Part shown: piece by piece, positions 7,479 through 15,970 of the stretch
How positions within the stretch are numbered: the first letter of the stretch is position 1
How the letters are laid out: each line of letters begins with the position of its first letter
From: Spongiibacter thalassae
GTDB lineage: Bacteria; Pseudomonadota; Gammaproteobacteria; Pseudomonadales; Spongiibacteraceae
NCBI RefSeq assembly: GCF_012272835.1
Contig: NZ_JAAWWK010000002.1
Location: 186,001 to 250,000, forward strand
Length of the DNA stretch: 64,000 nucleotides
Direction of reading: 5' to 3'
Position numbers and translations under genes: made by a program
The notes under the pieces: generated by a model
Seen by the model: the letters and a program-made list of their open reading frames with translations, nothing else
Database searches by the model: none
What the model was told of the DNA's origin: nothing

Positions 7479-9881
7479 ATGTCGCAACCCTCAGTAACAA
7501 CTTCAGACTTGAAAAAGTACCTGCTGATATTCATCGGTGTGGCGCTGGGTTATTACGTGGGTGGTCGTCTGGCACTGTTGCTGGCCGTCGCGCCGGGCTA
7601 CGCATCGGTCATATGGCCCTCTGCAGGTTTGGCCCTGGCGGCGCTGGTGTTGTGGGGTTACCGCTTCTGGCCCGCCATTCTGCTGGGCTCCTTTGCAACC
7701 AACTTTCATATGGCGGTGGACGCGGGTACGCAAATCACCCTGGCGTCGATGGTGTTGCCTTTGATAATCGGTTGTGGGGCGGCGCTGCAGGCCGTGGTGT
7801 CCAAGTGGCTGTTGACCCGCTTTATTTCCCTGCCGCTGCGCCTCGATACGGTGCCTGAGGTGCTTTGCTTTCTTTTCGTGGTCTGCGGTCTGGGGAGTAC
7901 GGTGAGCGCCTCGGTGGGAGTTGTTGCCCTCACCTGGTTCGGTTTGGTGGCGCCGAGCAATATTTTATTTAACTGGAGTACCTGGTGGGTCGGTGATGGT
8001 CTGGGTGCCCTGCTGGTCAGTACATTGATTTTTGTGTATCTGGCAGAGCCGCGGAAGCTCTGGGCGAGCCGCCGCCGAGTATTGCCGACGGTGATGATTG
8101 TGACCTCGGTGATTTTGATCGCCCTGTTTGTCGTGTCGAGCAACTGGGAGCAAAGCCGCCAGCGTTCTGTGTTCGATCGACAGGTGCGGCAAGTGCATCT
8201 GCGTACGCAAATCGTGTTGAGCAGCTATCTGGATAATCTGTACGCGGTGAAGGGGCTGTTTGAAAGCTCGGACGCGGTGGAACGCCAGGACTTTCAGGTT
8301 TTTACCCACAATATACTTCAGCGATATCAGGGTTTTCAGGGGATTGCCTGGAATCCCATGGTCAATCGCGATGGGCGTGAACCGCTGGAGTCGATCCTCT
8401 CCAGGGAGTTGGGTGAGAGCCGGGTGTTTACCGAGCTTGACCCCAATGGCACCCGGGTTGCGGCACAGCAGCGGGACAGTTATGTTGTGATCCGCTATAT
8501 CGAACCGCTGGCCAAGAATCGTTTGGCGGTGGGCTACAACATCGCTGCGAGTGAATTGCCCCGCGAAGCCCTGTTGCGCGCGGCGCGGACCGGAGAGCCA
8601 TCATCCACTTCGCCCATCAAGTTAATTCAGGAAGAGGGTACTCAGAAGGGGGTGGTAGTCTATTTCCCCGTGTATAGCGACGCCGGGGAGTTGGTCGGGT
8701 TTGCCTCGGGCGTGTTCCGCATGGGTAATCTTATGGAGACCTTGCTGTCTGCTGAGGATTTGTCGGGGCTTCATATGTCGCTGCGTTCGGGGGCGGCCGA
8801 GACTGCGGAAACCCTGTTTTCTCTGGGTGAAGCCTACCGCAGTGGTGTGGGACTGTTTACCGCAACGTTACCGGTAGCCTTTGCCGACCGTGAGTGGCAG
8901 TTGGATTTTCAGGCTGGTCAGCGATTTATCGTGGACAGTCGCTCGATGACCCCCTGGGGCATACTCGCCGTTGGCATGTTGTTTACCGGCTTGCTCAGTA
9001 TGTCGCTGCTGATTCTCACTGGCGCCAAGTTTCGCTCTGAGCAAACCAGTGAAGACTTGCAGCAAACGCTGAATCAACTGCGCAGTACTCAGGACCAGTT
9101 GATCGAAGCTGAGAAGCTCGCGTCACTGGGTGGCATGGTGGCGGGCTTTGCCCACGAGCTGAATACTCCTGTCGGCATTGCGGTGACGGCGGAATCCACC
9201 CTTCAGGAAGACCTTAAACAGTTGGAGGTCATGCTCGCTGATGGCCCCGCGCGCACAGAAAAACATCTGCGGCGAATGCGCGAGGCTTCGGCAATGGTGC
9301 TGAGCAGTTTGCAGCGGGCCGGCGCTCTGGTGCAGGCCTTCAAACAGGTTGCGGGGGATCAGGCATCGGGGGAGTGCAGGGAGTTCAATCTCTATGAATA
9401 TTTGCATGATGTGGTGATAAATATGGCGCCGGGATATCGGGCCCTCGGCCACGAAATTAGTTTCCGTTGCCCTAGGGACATCACCGTGGTGTCAATTCCC
9501 GGCAGCGTCGGGCAGGTGTTGATACAGCTGATTAACAACAGTCTCGTCCACGGCTTCCATGAGGAACAGGTGGGGGAAATCAGTGTAGATGCCCGCATCG
9601 ACGATGGCGAATTGGAATTGGTGGTGGCGGACAACGGCCTCGGCATCCCGGCAGATGTTCTGCCAAAAATCTTCGATCCGTTTTTCACCACCCGCCGGGG
9701 GCGGGGAGAGGGCAGTGCGGGCACCGGCCTCGGCTTGCACCTGGTGTACAACATTGTTAACCGGCAGTTGCACGGCAGCATTGCGGTGCAGTCCGAGCCG
9801 GGAGCAGGCAGTCGGTTTACCCTTCGGCTTCCCCTGGATGTGCGTCATTTTCAAAGCGCCGAGGAGGTGGTTGTCGTCTGA
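7479..9881 (+). CDS. MASE1-CHASE hybrid-input sensor histidine kinase
   Basis: The 800-aa membrane kinase begins with a MASE1 domain of about eight helices (roughly residues 10-215; IWPSAGLALAALVLWGYRFWP). A periplasmic CHASE domain follows (about 230-480; RQVHLRTQIVLSSYLDNLYA), then a closing membrane helix near 490-515. Then come the dimerisation helix with H559 (LGGMVAGFAHELNTPVGI) and a GHKL ATPase domain (N box QLINNSLVHGF, G1 VADNGLGIP, F box FDPFFTTRRG, G2 GTGLGLHLVYNIV). It has no receiver domain and no adjacent response regulator, so it is an orphan. CHASE domains sense small extracellular ligands. ATG 7479 has GGAG 5 bp upstream. Its 3' end overlaps the convergent tetR by 31 bp. Its catalytic core closely resembles the kinase at 49622-51208. 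Confidence 0.92.
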   Translation: MSQPSVTTSDLKKYLLIFIGVALGYYVGGRLALLLAVAPGYASVIWPSAGLALAALVLWGYRFWPAILLGSFATNFHMAVDAGTQITLASMVLPLIIGCGAALQAVVSKWLLTRFISLPLRLDTVPEVLCFLFVVCGLGSTVSASVGVVALTWFGLVAPSNILFNWSTWWVGDGLGALLVSTLIFVYLAEPRKLWASRRRVLPTVMIVTSVILIALFVVSSNWEQSRQRSVFDRQVRQVHLRTQIVLSSYLDNLYAVKGLFESSDAVERQDFQVFTHNILQRYQGFQGIAWNPMVNRDGREPLESILSRELGESRVFTELDPNGTRVAAQQRDSYVVIRYIEPLAKNRLAVGYNIAASELPREALLRAARTGEPSSTSPIKLIQEEGTQKGVVVYFPVYSDAGELVGFASGVFRMGNLMETLLSAEDLSGLHMSLRSGAAETAETLFSLGEAYRSGVGLFTATLPVAFADREWQLDFQAGQRFIVDSRSMTPWGILAVGMLFTGLLSMSLLILTGAKFRSEQTSEDLQQTLNQLRSTQDQLIEAEKLASLGGMVAGFAHELNTPVGIAVTAESTLQEDLKQLEVMLADGPARTEKHLRRMREASAMVLSSLQRAGALVQAFKQVAGDQASGECREFNLYEYLHDVVINMAPGYRALGHEISFRCPRDITVVSIPGSVGQVLIQLINNSLVHGFHEEQVGEISVDARIDDGELELVVADNGLGIPADVLPKIFDPFFTTRRGRGEGSAGTGLGLHLVYNIVNRQLHGSIAVQSEPGAGSRFTLRLPLDVRHFQSAEEVVVV

Positions 9882-10501
9882 TTCGGGGGGCGCAGGCCGG
9901 CGATCATCAGTTTGAACTGGGTGCGAATGGAGTCCATACCGCTGCCGAAGGCATTGCCCACCGCCAGTTGGTGGTGGAATACCCCCATAACATGGGAGCG
10001 CACATAAAGGGCCAGTTGCTCGGGGGGAATATCCTGGCGCACCTGGCCAAGTTGCTGTGCCAGATGCATCAGGCGGGTCATTCTTTGCAAGTTGTCTTCG
10101 CGATCCTGGTCGATGCGCTCGCTCAGTGCCTCAGACTCCCTGCACAGGGCGTAACGTACGGCGAAGCGAATCAGTTGTTCGGTGGCAGGGTTTTCGCTCA
10201 GCTGCTGGTGTGGGTGGATGAGTGCGGTAATCAGCTCTTCCAGGCAAAATTTGCCCTTGGCGGCGCGCTCGACCAACTCGCCCATGCTGGCATTCAGGGG
10301 GTCGCGAAGGCGCTCGAGAATGGCGTTGATCAACTCTTCCTTATTCTTGAAATGCCAGTAAATCGCGCCGCGGGTAACGCCCACCGCCGCGGCAACATCT
10401 TCCAGTCGAGTATTTTTAATGCCCTTTTCGGCAAGCAGTTGTTCCGCGGCACAGAGCAGGGCCTCTCGAGTGGCTTCGGCATCTTCTTTTGAACGTCTCA
10501 T
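9851..10501 (-). CDS. TetR-family repressor (AcrR/TtgR-like) of the adjacent RND pump
   Basis: The 216-aa protein has an N-terminal TetR helix-turn-helix (about residues 10-57): TREALLCAAEQLLAEKGIKNTRLEDVAAAVGVTRGAIYWHFKNKEEL. Its C-terminal region (DPLNASMGELVERAAKG..., EDNLQRMTRLMHLAQQLGQVR) resembles the AcrR/TtgR ligand-binding half. It is transcribed divergently from the RND operon, and the interval carries a perfect 12-bp inverted repeat (10601-10634), so it very probably represses the pump and itself. Its last 31 bp overlap the end of the kinase gene on the opposite strand. Confidence 0.93.
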   Translation of the reverse strand: MRRSKEDAEATREALLCAAEQLLAEKGIKNTRLEDVAAAVGVTRGAIYWHFKNKEELINAILERLRDPLNASMGELVERAAKGKFCLEELITALIHPHQQLSENPATEQLIRFAVRYALCRESEALSERIDQDREDNLQRMTRLMHLAQQLGQVRQDIPPEQLALYVRSHVMGVFHHQLAVGNAFGSGMDSIRTQFKLMIAGLRPPNQTTTTSSAL

Positions 10502-10600
10502 TACAGTTGTCTCCCCGGCGTAGTCGCTGCAGGGCCTCGTTGTTTTTTATTGAAATAAGTGTATAGCGTGCCAGTCCATTACGGCGCTGTCATCAAAACG

Positions 10601-10634
10601 TACTTTACATACGTGTATGCATGTATGTAAAGTA
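10601..10634. promoter_or_regulatory. TetR operator: 12-bp perfect inverted repeat
   Basis: TACTTTACATAC (10601-10612) and GTATGTAAAGTA (10623-10634) are exact reverse complements separated by 10 bp. The core TTTACATAC...GTATGTAAA is the type of site bound by AcrR/TtgR/MexZ-like repressors of RND pumps. It sits between the divergent tetR and the pump operon, where it would overlap the promoters. Confidence 0.88.
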
Positions 10635-10667
10635 AAGGCTCTTATATTATCTTCTGGTCCTTCCTCT

Positions 10668-11891
10668 ATGATCGTTGCGCGTCGCTTCGCTTTTCTCATT
10701 CTGTTCGGTTGCCTGTTCGCCGCCTGCTCGCCACCGTCACCTGAGGCGCGGGGCCAGGAAGAGCCTGCCTACAAGGTCAAGGTCGTTCATGTGGCGCCCA
10801 CGGCGGTGCCTGTAAGCGAAGTGTTTTCCGGTCGTGCCGAGGGTTCGAAGGAAGTTGAAGTGCGCGCTCGGGTTGAAGGCATTTTGTTGCGCAGGGCCTA
10901 CGCCGAGGGTGAGCAGGTGGAAGCGGGGCAACTGCTTTACGAGATTGATGCCGCGCCTTTTGAGGTGGCGCTGAGTCGCGCCCAGGCGCAGTTGGCTCAG
11001 GCGCAGGCGTCACTGGCCGCTGCCCAGCGTCGCTGGGACCGCTCTACCGAACTGATTCGTAAAAATGCGATTAGCCAACGGGATCGCGACGACGCCCAGT
11101 CTGAGCTGGAAATGGCCAAGGCAACGGTGCAGCTGGCCCAGTCAGAGGTGCGCGCTGCACAGATCAGTCTTGACTACTGCAAGGTGAGGGCGCCGATTTC
11201 GGGGATAACCTCCCGGGAGCGAGTATCGGAAGGCAGCCTGGTTGGCCCCAACAACAATGTATTAACCACGATCACCCAGATGGATCCTATATGGATCAAC
11301 ATGTCCTTACCCGACAAGATCGTAATTTTGCTGCGGCGAATGATCAAGGATGGTGAGCTGGCCTACGACGCGAGTCAAAAAAGTTTGAAAATAGAGACCG
11401 ATACGGGTGATTTTCACTCCTATCGTGGGCAGGTCAATTTCTCCGACAGCGCGATAGATCGTCGAACCGGCACGGTGCAGTATCGCGCGACGGTGCCCAA
11501 CCCGGATGGCGGCCTGATACCCGGGCAGTTTGTCCGTGTTCACTTTATGGGCTTGTACAGTGCTGACTCCATCGCGCTGCCCGAACGGGCGATTCTCCAA
11601 GGACCCTCCGGCAGCTTCGTCTATGTAGTAAACGCCGAGCAGCGGGCGGAGCCACGGCCGGTTGTGGTTGGCCTTGAGGTGGACGGCGGTCTTATCATCG
11701 ATTCGGGCCTGCAGGCCGGTGATCGCGTGGTGGTGGACGGCATGGTGCGCATTCGTCCTGGCAGCCTGCTGGACTGGGATGAAGTCCCCGGGTTGCAGTT
11801 TGCCCAGCACCCCAATTCGCTACCTGGCTACTCGCCGGGCGCCACTGACGCGCTGATGGCGACCACCCTTGTCGAGGGTAGCGCACGATGA
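10668..11891 (+). CDS. RND efflux periplasmic adaptor (AcrA/MexA-like lipoprotein)
   Basis: The 407-aa membrane fusion protein links an inner-membrane RND pump to an outer-membrane channel. The N-terminus is a lipoprotein signal (MIVARRFAFLILFGCLFAAC, lipidated Cys20). It is followed by the split lipoyl/barrel-sandwich halves (EVRARVEGILLRRAYAEGEQVEAGQLLYEID and KVRAPISGITSRERVSEGSLVG), an alpha-helical hairpin between them (about residues 110-170, AQLAQAQASLAAAQRRWDR), and a beta-barrel. I start at ATG 10668 because it begins the signal peptide; the frame is open to 10617, but that stretch lies inside the operator repeat. The stop overlaps the ATG of the pump gene (ATGA, 11888-11891). No outer-membrane channel gene is present nearby. 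Confidence 0.93.
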   Translation: MIVARRFAFLILFGCLFAACSPPSPEARGQEEPAYKVKVVHVAPTAVPVSEVFSGRAEGSKEVEVRARVEGILLRRAYAEGEQVEAGQLLYEIDAAPFEVALSRAQAQLAQAQASLAAAQRRWDRSTELIRKNAISQRDRDDAQSELEMAKATVQLAQSEVRAAQISLDYCKVRAPISGITSRERVSEGSLVGPNNNVLTTITQMDPIWINMSLPDKIVILLRRMIKDGELAYDASQKSLKIETDTGDFHSYRGQVNFSDSAIDRRTGTVQYRATVPNPDGGLIPGQFVRVHFMGLYSADSIALPERAILQGPSGSFVYVVNAEQRAEPRPVVVGLEVDGGLIIDSGLQAGDRVVVDGMVRIRPGSLLDWDEVPGLQFAQHPNSLPGYSPGATDALMATTLVEGSAR

Positions 11892-14800
11892 ACGCGCGGT
11901 TTTTTATCGACAGGCCGGTCCTGTCCATTGTGTTGTCGCTGTTACTGCTGATTGCCGGCGGCGCTGCGGTAGGCAAATTGCCGGTGGCGCTCTATCCTGG
12001 CCTGTTGCCGACGCAAATCGTGATTTCGGCAGCTTATCCCGGTGCTAACGCGGAAACCGTCGCCGAGTCGGTGGCGGCGCCCATTGAGCAGGAGCTCAAC
12101 GGCATCGACGGTATGCTGTATATGACGACTCAAGCCTCGTCAGCGGGGGTGGTTTCCATAACCGTAACCTTTGCCGCCGGGGTCGATCCAAACCAGGCGG
12201 CCATTGAAGTGAGCAATCGGGTGGCGGTGGCGGAAAACCGCCTTCCCGATGTGGTAAAACGCAACGGTGTAAAGGTGGAAAAGCGTTCCACCGACATGTT
12301 GATGGTCTACGCCCTGTCGTCGGATTTCCCTCAGTACGACTCCATTTTTCTCAGCAACTACGCCCTGCTGAATATTCTTGACGAGCTGCGCCGGGTGCCG
12401 GGGGTGGGCAATGCCCAGCTGTTTGGCGCGCGGGACTACTCCATGCGGGTGTGGCTGCGTCCCGACCGCCTCGCCGAACTGGGGCTGACCCCGGCAGACA
12501 TTGCCGCGGCGATTCGAGAGCAGAATTCCAATTTTGCCGCAGGGAGCTTTTCCGCCGAGCCGGTCTCTGGGGAGCAGGCTTTTACCTATTCGGTGACGAC
12601 CGAGGGCCGCCTCGCCTCTGTTGAGGAATTCGAGCGCATTATTATTCGTGCTGAATCAAGCTCTGCGGCGCTACACCTGGGTGATATCGCCAGGGTAGAG
12701 CTGGGGGCGAAGGACTACGCGTTTCTGGGCAGTTTCAATGGCCAGGCGGCGGTGCCCATCGGCCTGTTCCTGCGGCCCGGGGCCAATGCCCTGGAAACCG
12801 GTGATGCGGTGAAAAAGGTGATGGCCGAGGCCAGGGAAAAGCTCCCTAACGGTGTGGAAATGTCGATTGCCTTCGACACCAATATTTTCGTCAAGCACTC
12901 CATTGAAGAGGTGGTGGCGACCTTCTTTGAAGCACTGCTGCTGGTAGTGCTGGTAATGTTCCTGTTCCTGCAGAATGTGCGGGCCACCTTCATTCCGGTG
13001 TTGGCGATTCCCGTGTCAATTATCGGCAGTTTTGCCGGGCTATACCTGCTGGGTTACTCGGTTAATTTGCTGACCTTGTTTGGCCTGATTCTGGCAATAG
13101 GAATCGTCGTGGACGACGCCATCATCGTGATCGAAAATGTCGAGCGAATCATGAAAGAGCAGGGTCTGCCCGCGGTTGAGGCCGTGCGTCAGGCAATGGA
13201 CGAGGTCAGTGGGCCGCTGGTCGCCATTGTATTGGTGTTGTGCGCGGTCTTCCTGCCAGTGATATTTATCGACGGGATGACCGGGGAAATGTATCGGCAG
13301 TTTGCGGTGGCAATCACGGTGTCGGTAGTACTGTCCGGAATCGTTGCCCTGACCCTTACCCCCGCGCTGTGCGCGATGATTCTGTCTTCCGACCACAGCG
13401 CCGCGCAGCGCGGATTCCTGGCGTGGTTTAATCGCAGTTTTGACCGTCTGCGCGATGGCTATCTGACGGTCACCAGTCTGCTGCTACACCACCGTGTTGC
13501 TGCCGTGTTTCTGTTTCTGGCGCTGATCGGCTCGGCGCTGGTGTTGAATCGGTGGGTGCCTGCGGGCCTGGTGCCTGCCGAAGATCAGGGCTATGTGATT
13601 ATGGCCTATAACACTCCTCCGGCGGCCTCGCTAAGTCGCACCGGCGCGGTGACCGCGACAATGTCCGAGCGGGTTCTGGAGCATCCGGCGACCTCATCGG
13701 TGATGACCTTTACCGGGTATGATTTATTGGCTGGAGGCCTGAAAACCAATACCGGCGTGTCGTTTATTATGTTGAACGACTGGTCCGAGCGGGAGCAGCC
13801 GGGAATGGATTCCCAGTCGCTCGCCAATGCCTTGCCCCGCTTGGGGGATGATGTCCTCGATGCCGAAATGTTTGCCTTCAACCCACCACCGATCATCGGG
13901 TTGAGTACAACCGGAGGCTTTGAGGCTTTTCTGGAAAACCGTAGCGGTGGCGACTTACATGCGCTGTCCGATGCCCTCGACCGATTTATGGCGGCTGCCC
14001 GCCAACGCCCGGAGCTGGCGGATTTAAATACCACCTTTCAGCTCAATACACCCCAGTACCGTCTTCAGCTCGACCGTGAAAAGGCAATGAGTCTGGGCGT
14101 GCCCATCGCCGACGTGTACAGCACGATGCAAGCCACCTTTGGTGCGTTATACGTCAATGACTTTACGCTGTTCGGGCGCAGCTTTCAGGTCAATTTGCAG
14201 TCGGAGGAGGAATTCCGTCGATCGCCGGAGGACCTGAGCAAAGTCTATGTGCGGTCGAATTCCGGTGCCCTGGTGCCGTTGAGTTCTCTGCTCAATGTGA
14301 CGCGAACCGTAGGGCCGGACGCGGTGGCGCGGTTCAATGGCTTCACTGCGGCCAAAATTCTCGGCAGCGCTGCTGAGGGATACAGCTCTGGCGAGGCCAT
14401 CGCCGCCATCGAGGAGGTTGCAGCGGAAACACTGGGAGATCGGTTCACTGTCGGCTGGGTCGGCAGTGCGTTCCAGGAAAAGGCCTCCGGCAGCAGTGGC
14501 AGTCAGGCCTTTGTGCTGGCGATTGTGATGGTGTTTTTGATTCTGGCGGCCCAGTACGAGCGCTGGCTGATGCCCGTTGCCGTGGTTTTGGCGGTGCCCT
14601 TTGCACTGCTGGGCGCCCTGCTGGCGGCGTGGATGCGCGGTCTGGATAACGACATTTATTTTCAGATTGGTCTGGTGTGCCTGATCGGTCTGGCGAGTAA
14701 GAACGCCATTCTCATTGTCGAGTTTGCCATGCAGCAGCGCGACAAGGGCTTGAGCATCGTCGATGCCGCGCTCGCTGCGGTGAAACTGCGTTTTCGGCCG

Positions 14801-15007
14801 ATTGTGATGACCTCGCTGGCGTTCACCCTGGGTTGTCTGCCTCTGGCGCTGGCCAGTGGTGCAGGGGCGGCGAGCCGCATTGCGCTGGGCACCAGTGTCA
14901 TCGGCGGAATGATGCTGGCGACCTTTGTTGCCACCGTGTTCGTGCCGCTGTTCTATGTGCTGCTGGCAACCCTCGGCGAGCGACTGGCGCGCGCGCCGAA
15001 ATCTTAG
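11888..15007 (+). CDS. RND efflux transporter, inner-membrane pump (AcrB/HAE1 family)
   Basis: The 1039-aa proton-driven multidrug exporter has twelve membrane helices and two large periplasmic loops, the standard layout. The N-terminus RFFIDRPVLSIVLSLLL and the segment YPGANAETVAESVAAPIEQELNGIDGMLYM are family signatures. The helix-4 proton-relay pair is visible in GIVVDDAIIVIENVERIM. The second repeat has GLASKNAILIVEFAMQQRDKG. It is co-translated with the adaptor through a 4-bp overlap and presumably uses a TolC/OprM channel encoded elsewhere. Substrate range cannot be read from sequence. It ends 21 bp before the convergent RNA-binding-protein gene. Confidence 0.96.
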   Translation: MNARFFIDRPVLSIVLSLLLLIAGGAAVGKLPVALYPGLLPTQIVISAAYPGANAETVAESVAAPIEQELNGIDGMLYMTTQASSAGVVSITVTFAAGVDPNQAAIEVSNRVAVAENRLPDVVKRNGVKVEKRSTDMLMVYALSSDFPQYDSIFLSNYALLNILDELRRVPGVGNAQLFGARDYSMRVWLRPDRLAELGLTPADIAAAIREQNSNFAAGSFSAEPVSGEQAFTYSVTTEGRLASVEEFERIIIRAESSSAALHLGDIARVELGAKDYAFLGSFNGQAAVPIGLFLRPGANALETGDAVKKVMAEAREKLPNGVEMSIAFDTNIFVKHSIEEVVATFFEALLLVVLVMFLFLQNVRATFIPVLAIPVSIIGSFAGLYLLGYSVNLLTLFGLILAIGIVVDDAIIVIENVERIMKEQGLPAVEAVRQAMDEVSGPLVAIVLVLCAVFLPVIFIDGMTGEMYRQFAVAITVSVVLSGIVALTLTPALCAMILSSDHSAAQRGFLAWFNRSFDRLRDGYLTVTSLLLHHRVAAVFLFLALIGSALVLNRWVPAGLVPAEDQGYVIMAYNTPPAASLSRTGAVTATMSERVLEHPATSSVMTFTGYDLLAGGLKTNTGVSFIMLNDWSEREQPGMDSQSLANALPRLGDDVLDAEMFAFNPPPIIGLSTTGGFEAFLENRSGGDLHALSDALDRFMAAARQRPELADLNTTFQLNTPQYRLQLDREKAMSLGVPIADVYSTMQATFGALYVNDFTLFGRSFQVNLQSEEEFRRSPEDLSKVYVRSNSGALVPLSSLLNVTRTVGPDAVARFNGFTAAKILGSAAEGYSSGEAIAAIEEVAAETLGDRFTVGWVGSAFQEKASGSSGSQAFVLAIVMVFLILAAQYERWLMPVAVVLAVPFALLGALLAAWMRGLDNDIYFQIGLVCLIGLASKNAILIVEFAMQQRDKGLSIVDAALAAVKLRFRPIVMTSLAFTLGCLPLALASGAGAASRIALGTSVIGGMMLATFVATVFVPLFYVLLATLGERLARAPKS

Positions 15008-15028
15008 GGCGACGGCGCTGTCGTAGGG

Positions 15029-15859
15029 TTACTTGAGCAAGCGTATTCCGCGTTCCTCGATGTTGATGCGGCGCTCCTTATACAGCTTGCTCAGTCCTTG
15101 TTTGAAGGCCTTTTTACTGACTCCGAAAATCCGCTGAATTGCCTCGGGTGGGCTCTTGTCCCCCAGGGCGAGAAAGCCGTCATTTAATTCCAGTTGCTGA
15201 AGAATCGCAGCGGCAATATCCGGCGCGCGCTGGCGAGCCGGTGCATTCAGGCTCAAGTCCAGACGTTGGTCAGGGCGCACTCGGCGCACCCAGCCTTGCA
15301 AACGTTGACCACGGGTGAGCGGGCGCTTGAGTTCATTGTCGTACAGCAGGCCCCAGAAGCGGTGGTTGACTACACATTTGTAGCCCAGCTCGGTTTTGCC
15401 GCCTACCGTCAGCGTGACCTTGTCGCCGCTGCGCAGGCCCTCGGCGAGGTCGAGGATGTGTTTGTCGAGACGCATACTGGCGACCAGCCGACCGCGTACA
15501 TCCTGATAGACCACCACCAGTACTGAGCGCCCTTCGCTGACTGTGCCGACCTGTTCGCTAAAGGGTAACAGCAGCTCCTTGCTTAAACCCCAATCGAGAA
15601 AGGCGCCAACGTCGCTGGTCGCAGTAACCCGCAACGTGGCCACTTCGCCACAGAATACCTCTGGCATTTGGGTACTGGCGATCAGGCTGCCGTCGTTGTC
15701 GTGGAAAACAAACACCTCAAGGGTGTCGCCGGGGGCGCAGTTATCCGGTGCCTGTTTTGGCGGCAGAAAGATGTCGCCCAGAGGGCCGCCGTCAAGGTAG
15801 AACCCGGCGGTGCTGCTTCGGCTGACAGTGAGCAGGTTGCGGCGTCCGATTTCGGCCAT
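15029..15859 (-). CDS. CvfB-like S1-domain RNA-binding protein
   Basis: The 276-aa protein is built from several S1/OB-like repeats (TAGFYLDGGPLGDIFLPPKQAP, DVGAFLDWGLSKELLLPFSEQVG, LGYKCVVNHRFWGLLYDNEL) and ends in a small winged-helix (EAIQRIFGVSKKAFKQGLSKLYKERRINIEERGIRLL). This order of S1 repeats plus C-terminal wHTH is that of CvfB/YitL proteins, which bind RNA. Their exact role is poorly known; in Staphylococcus CvfB affects virulence-gene expression. I chose ATG 15859 so the protein begins MAEIGRRNLLTV. The frame extends 18 codons to a GTG at 15913, and that start is not excluded. Confidence 0.85.
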   Translation of the reverse strand: MAEIGRRNLLTVSRSSTAGFYLDGGPLGDIFLPPKQAPDNCAPGDTLEVFVFHDNDGSLIASTQMPEVFCGEVATLRVTATSDVGAFLDWGLSKELLLPFSEQVGTVSEGRSVLVVVYQDVRGRLVASMRLDKHILDLAEGLRSGDKVTLTVGGKTELGYKCVVNHRFWGLLYDNELKRPLTRGQRLQGWVRRVRPDQRLDLSLNAPARQRAPDIAAAILQQLELNDGFLALGDKSPPEAIQRIFGVSKKAFKQGLSKLYKERRINIEERGIRLLK

Positions 15860-15970
15860 GGTGTGTCCAAAGTGAAAATGAGTATGTCGGAGGGGGAGTA
15901 TGACGGCTGACACGCAGGGGCGCCAGCCGTGAGCGGGGCAACACTGTGCCCCACGAGTGGTGTGCGCGAA

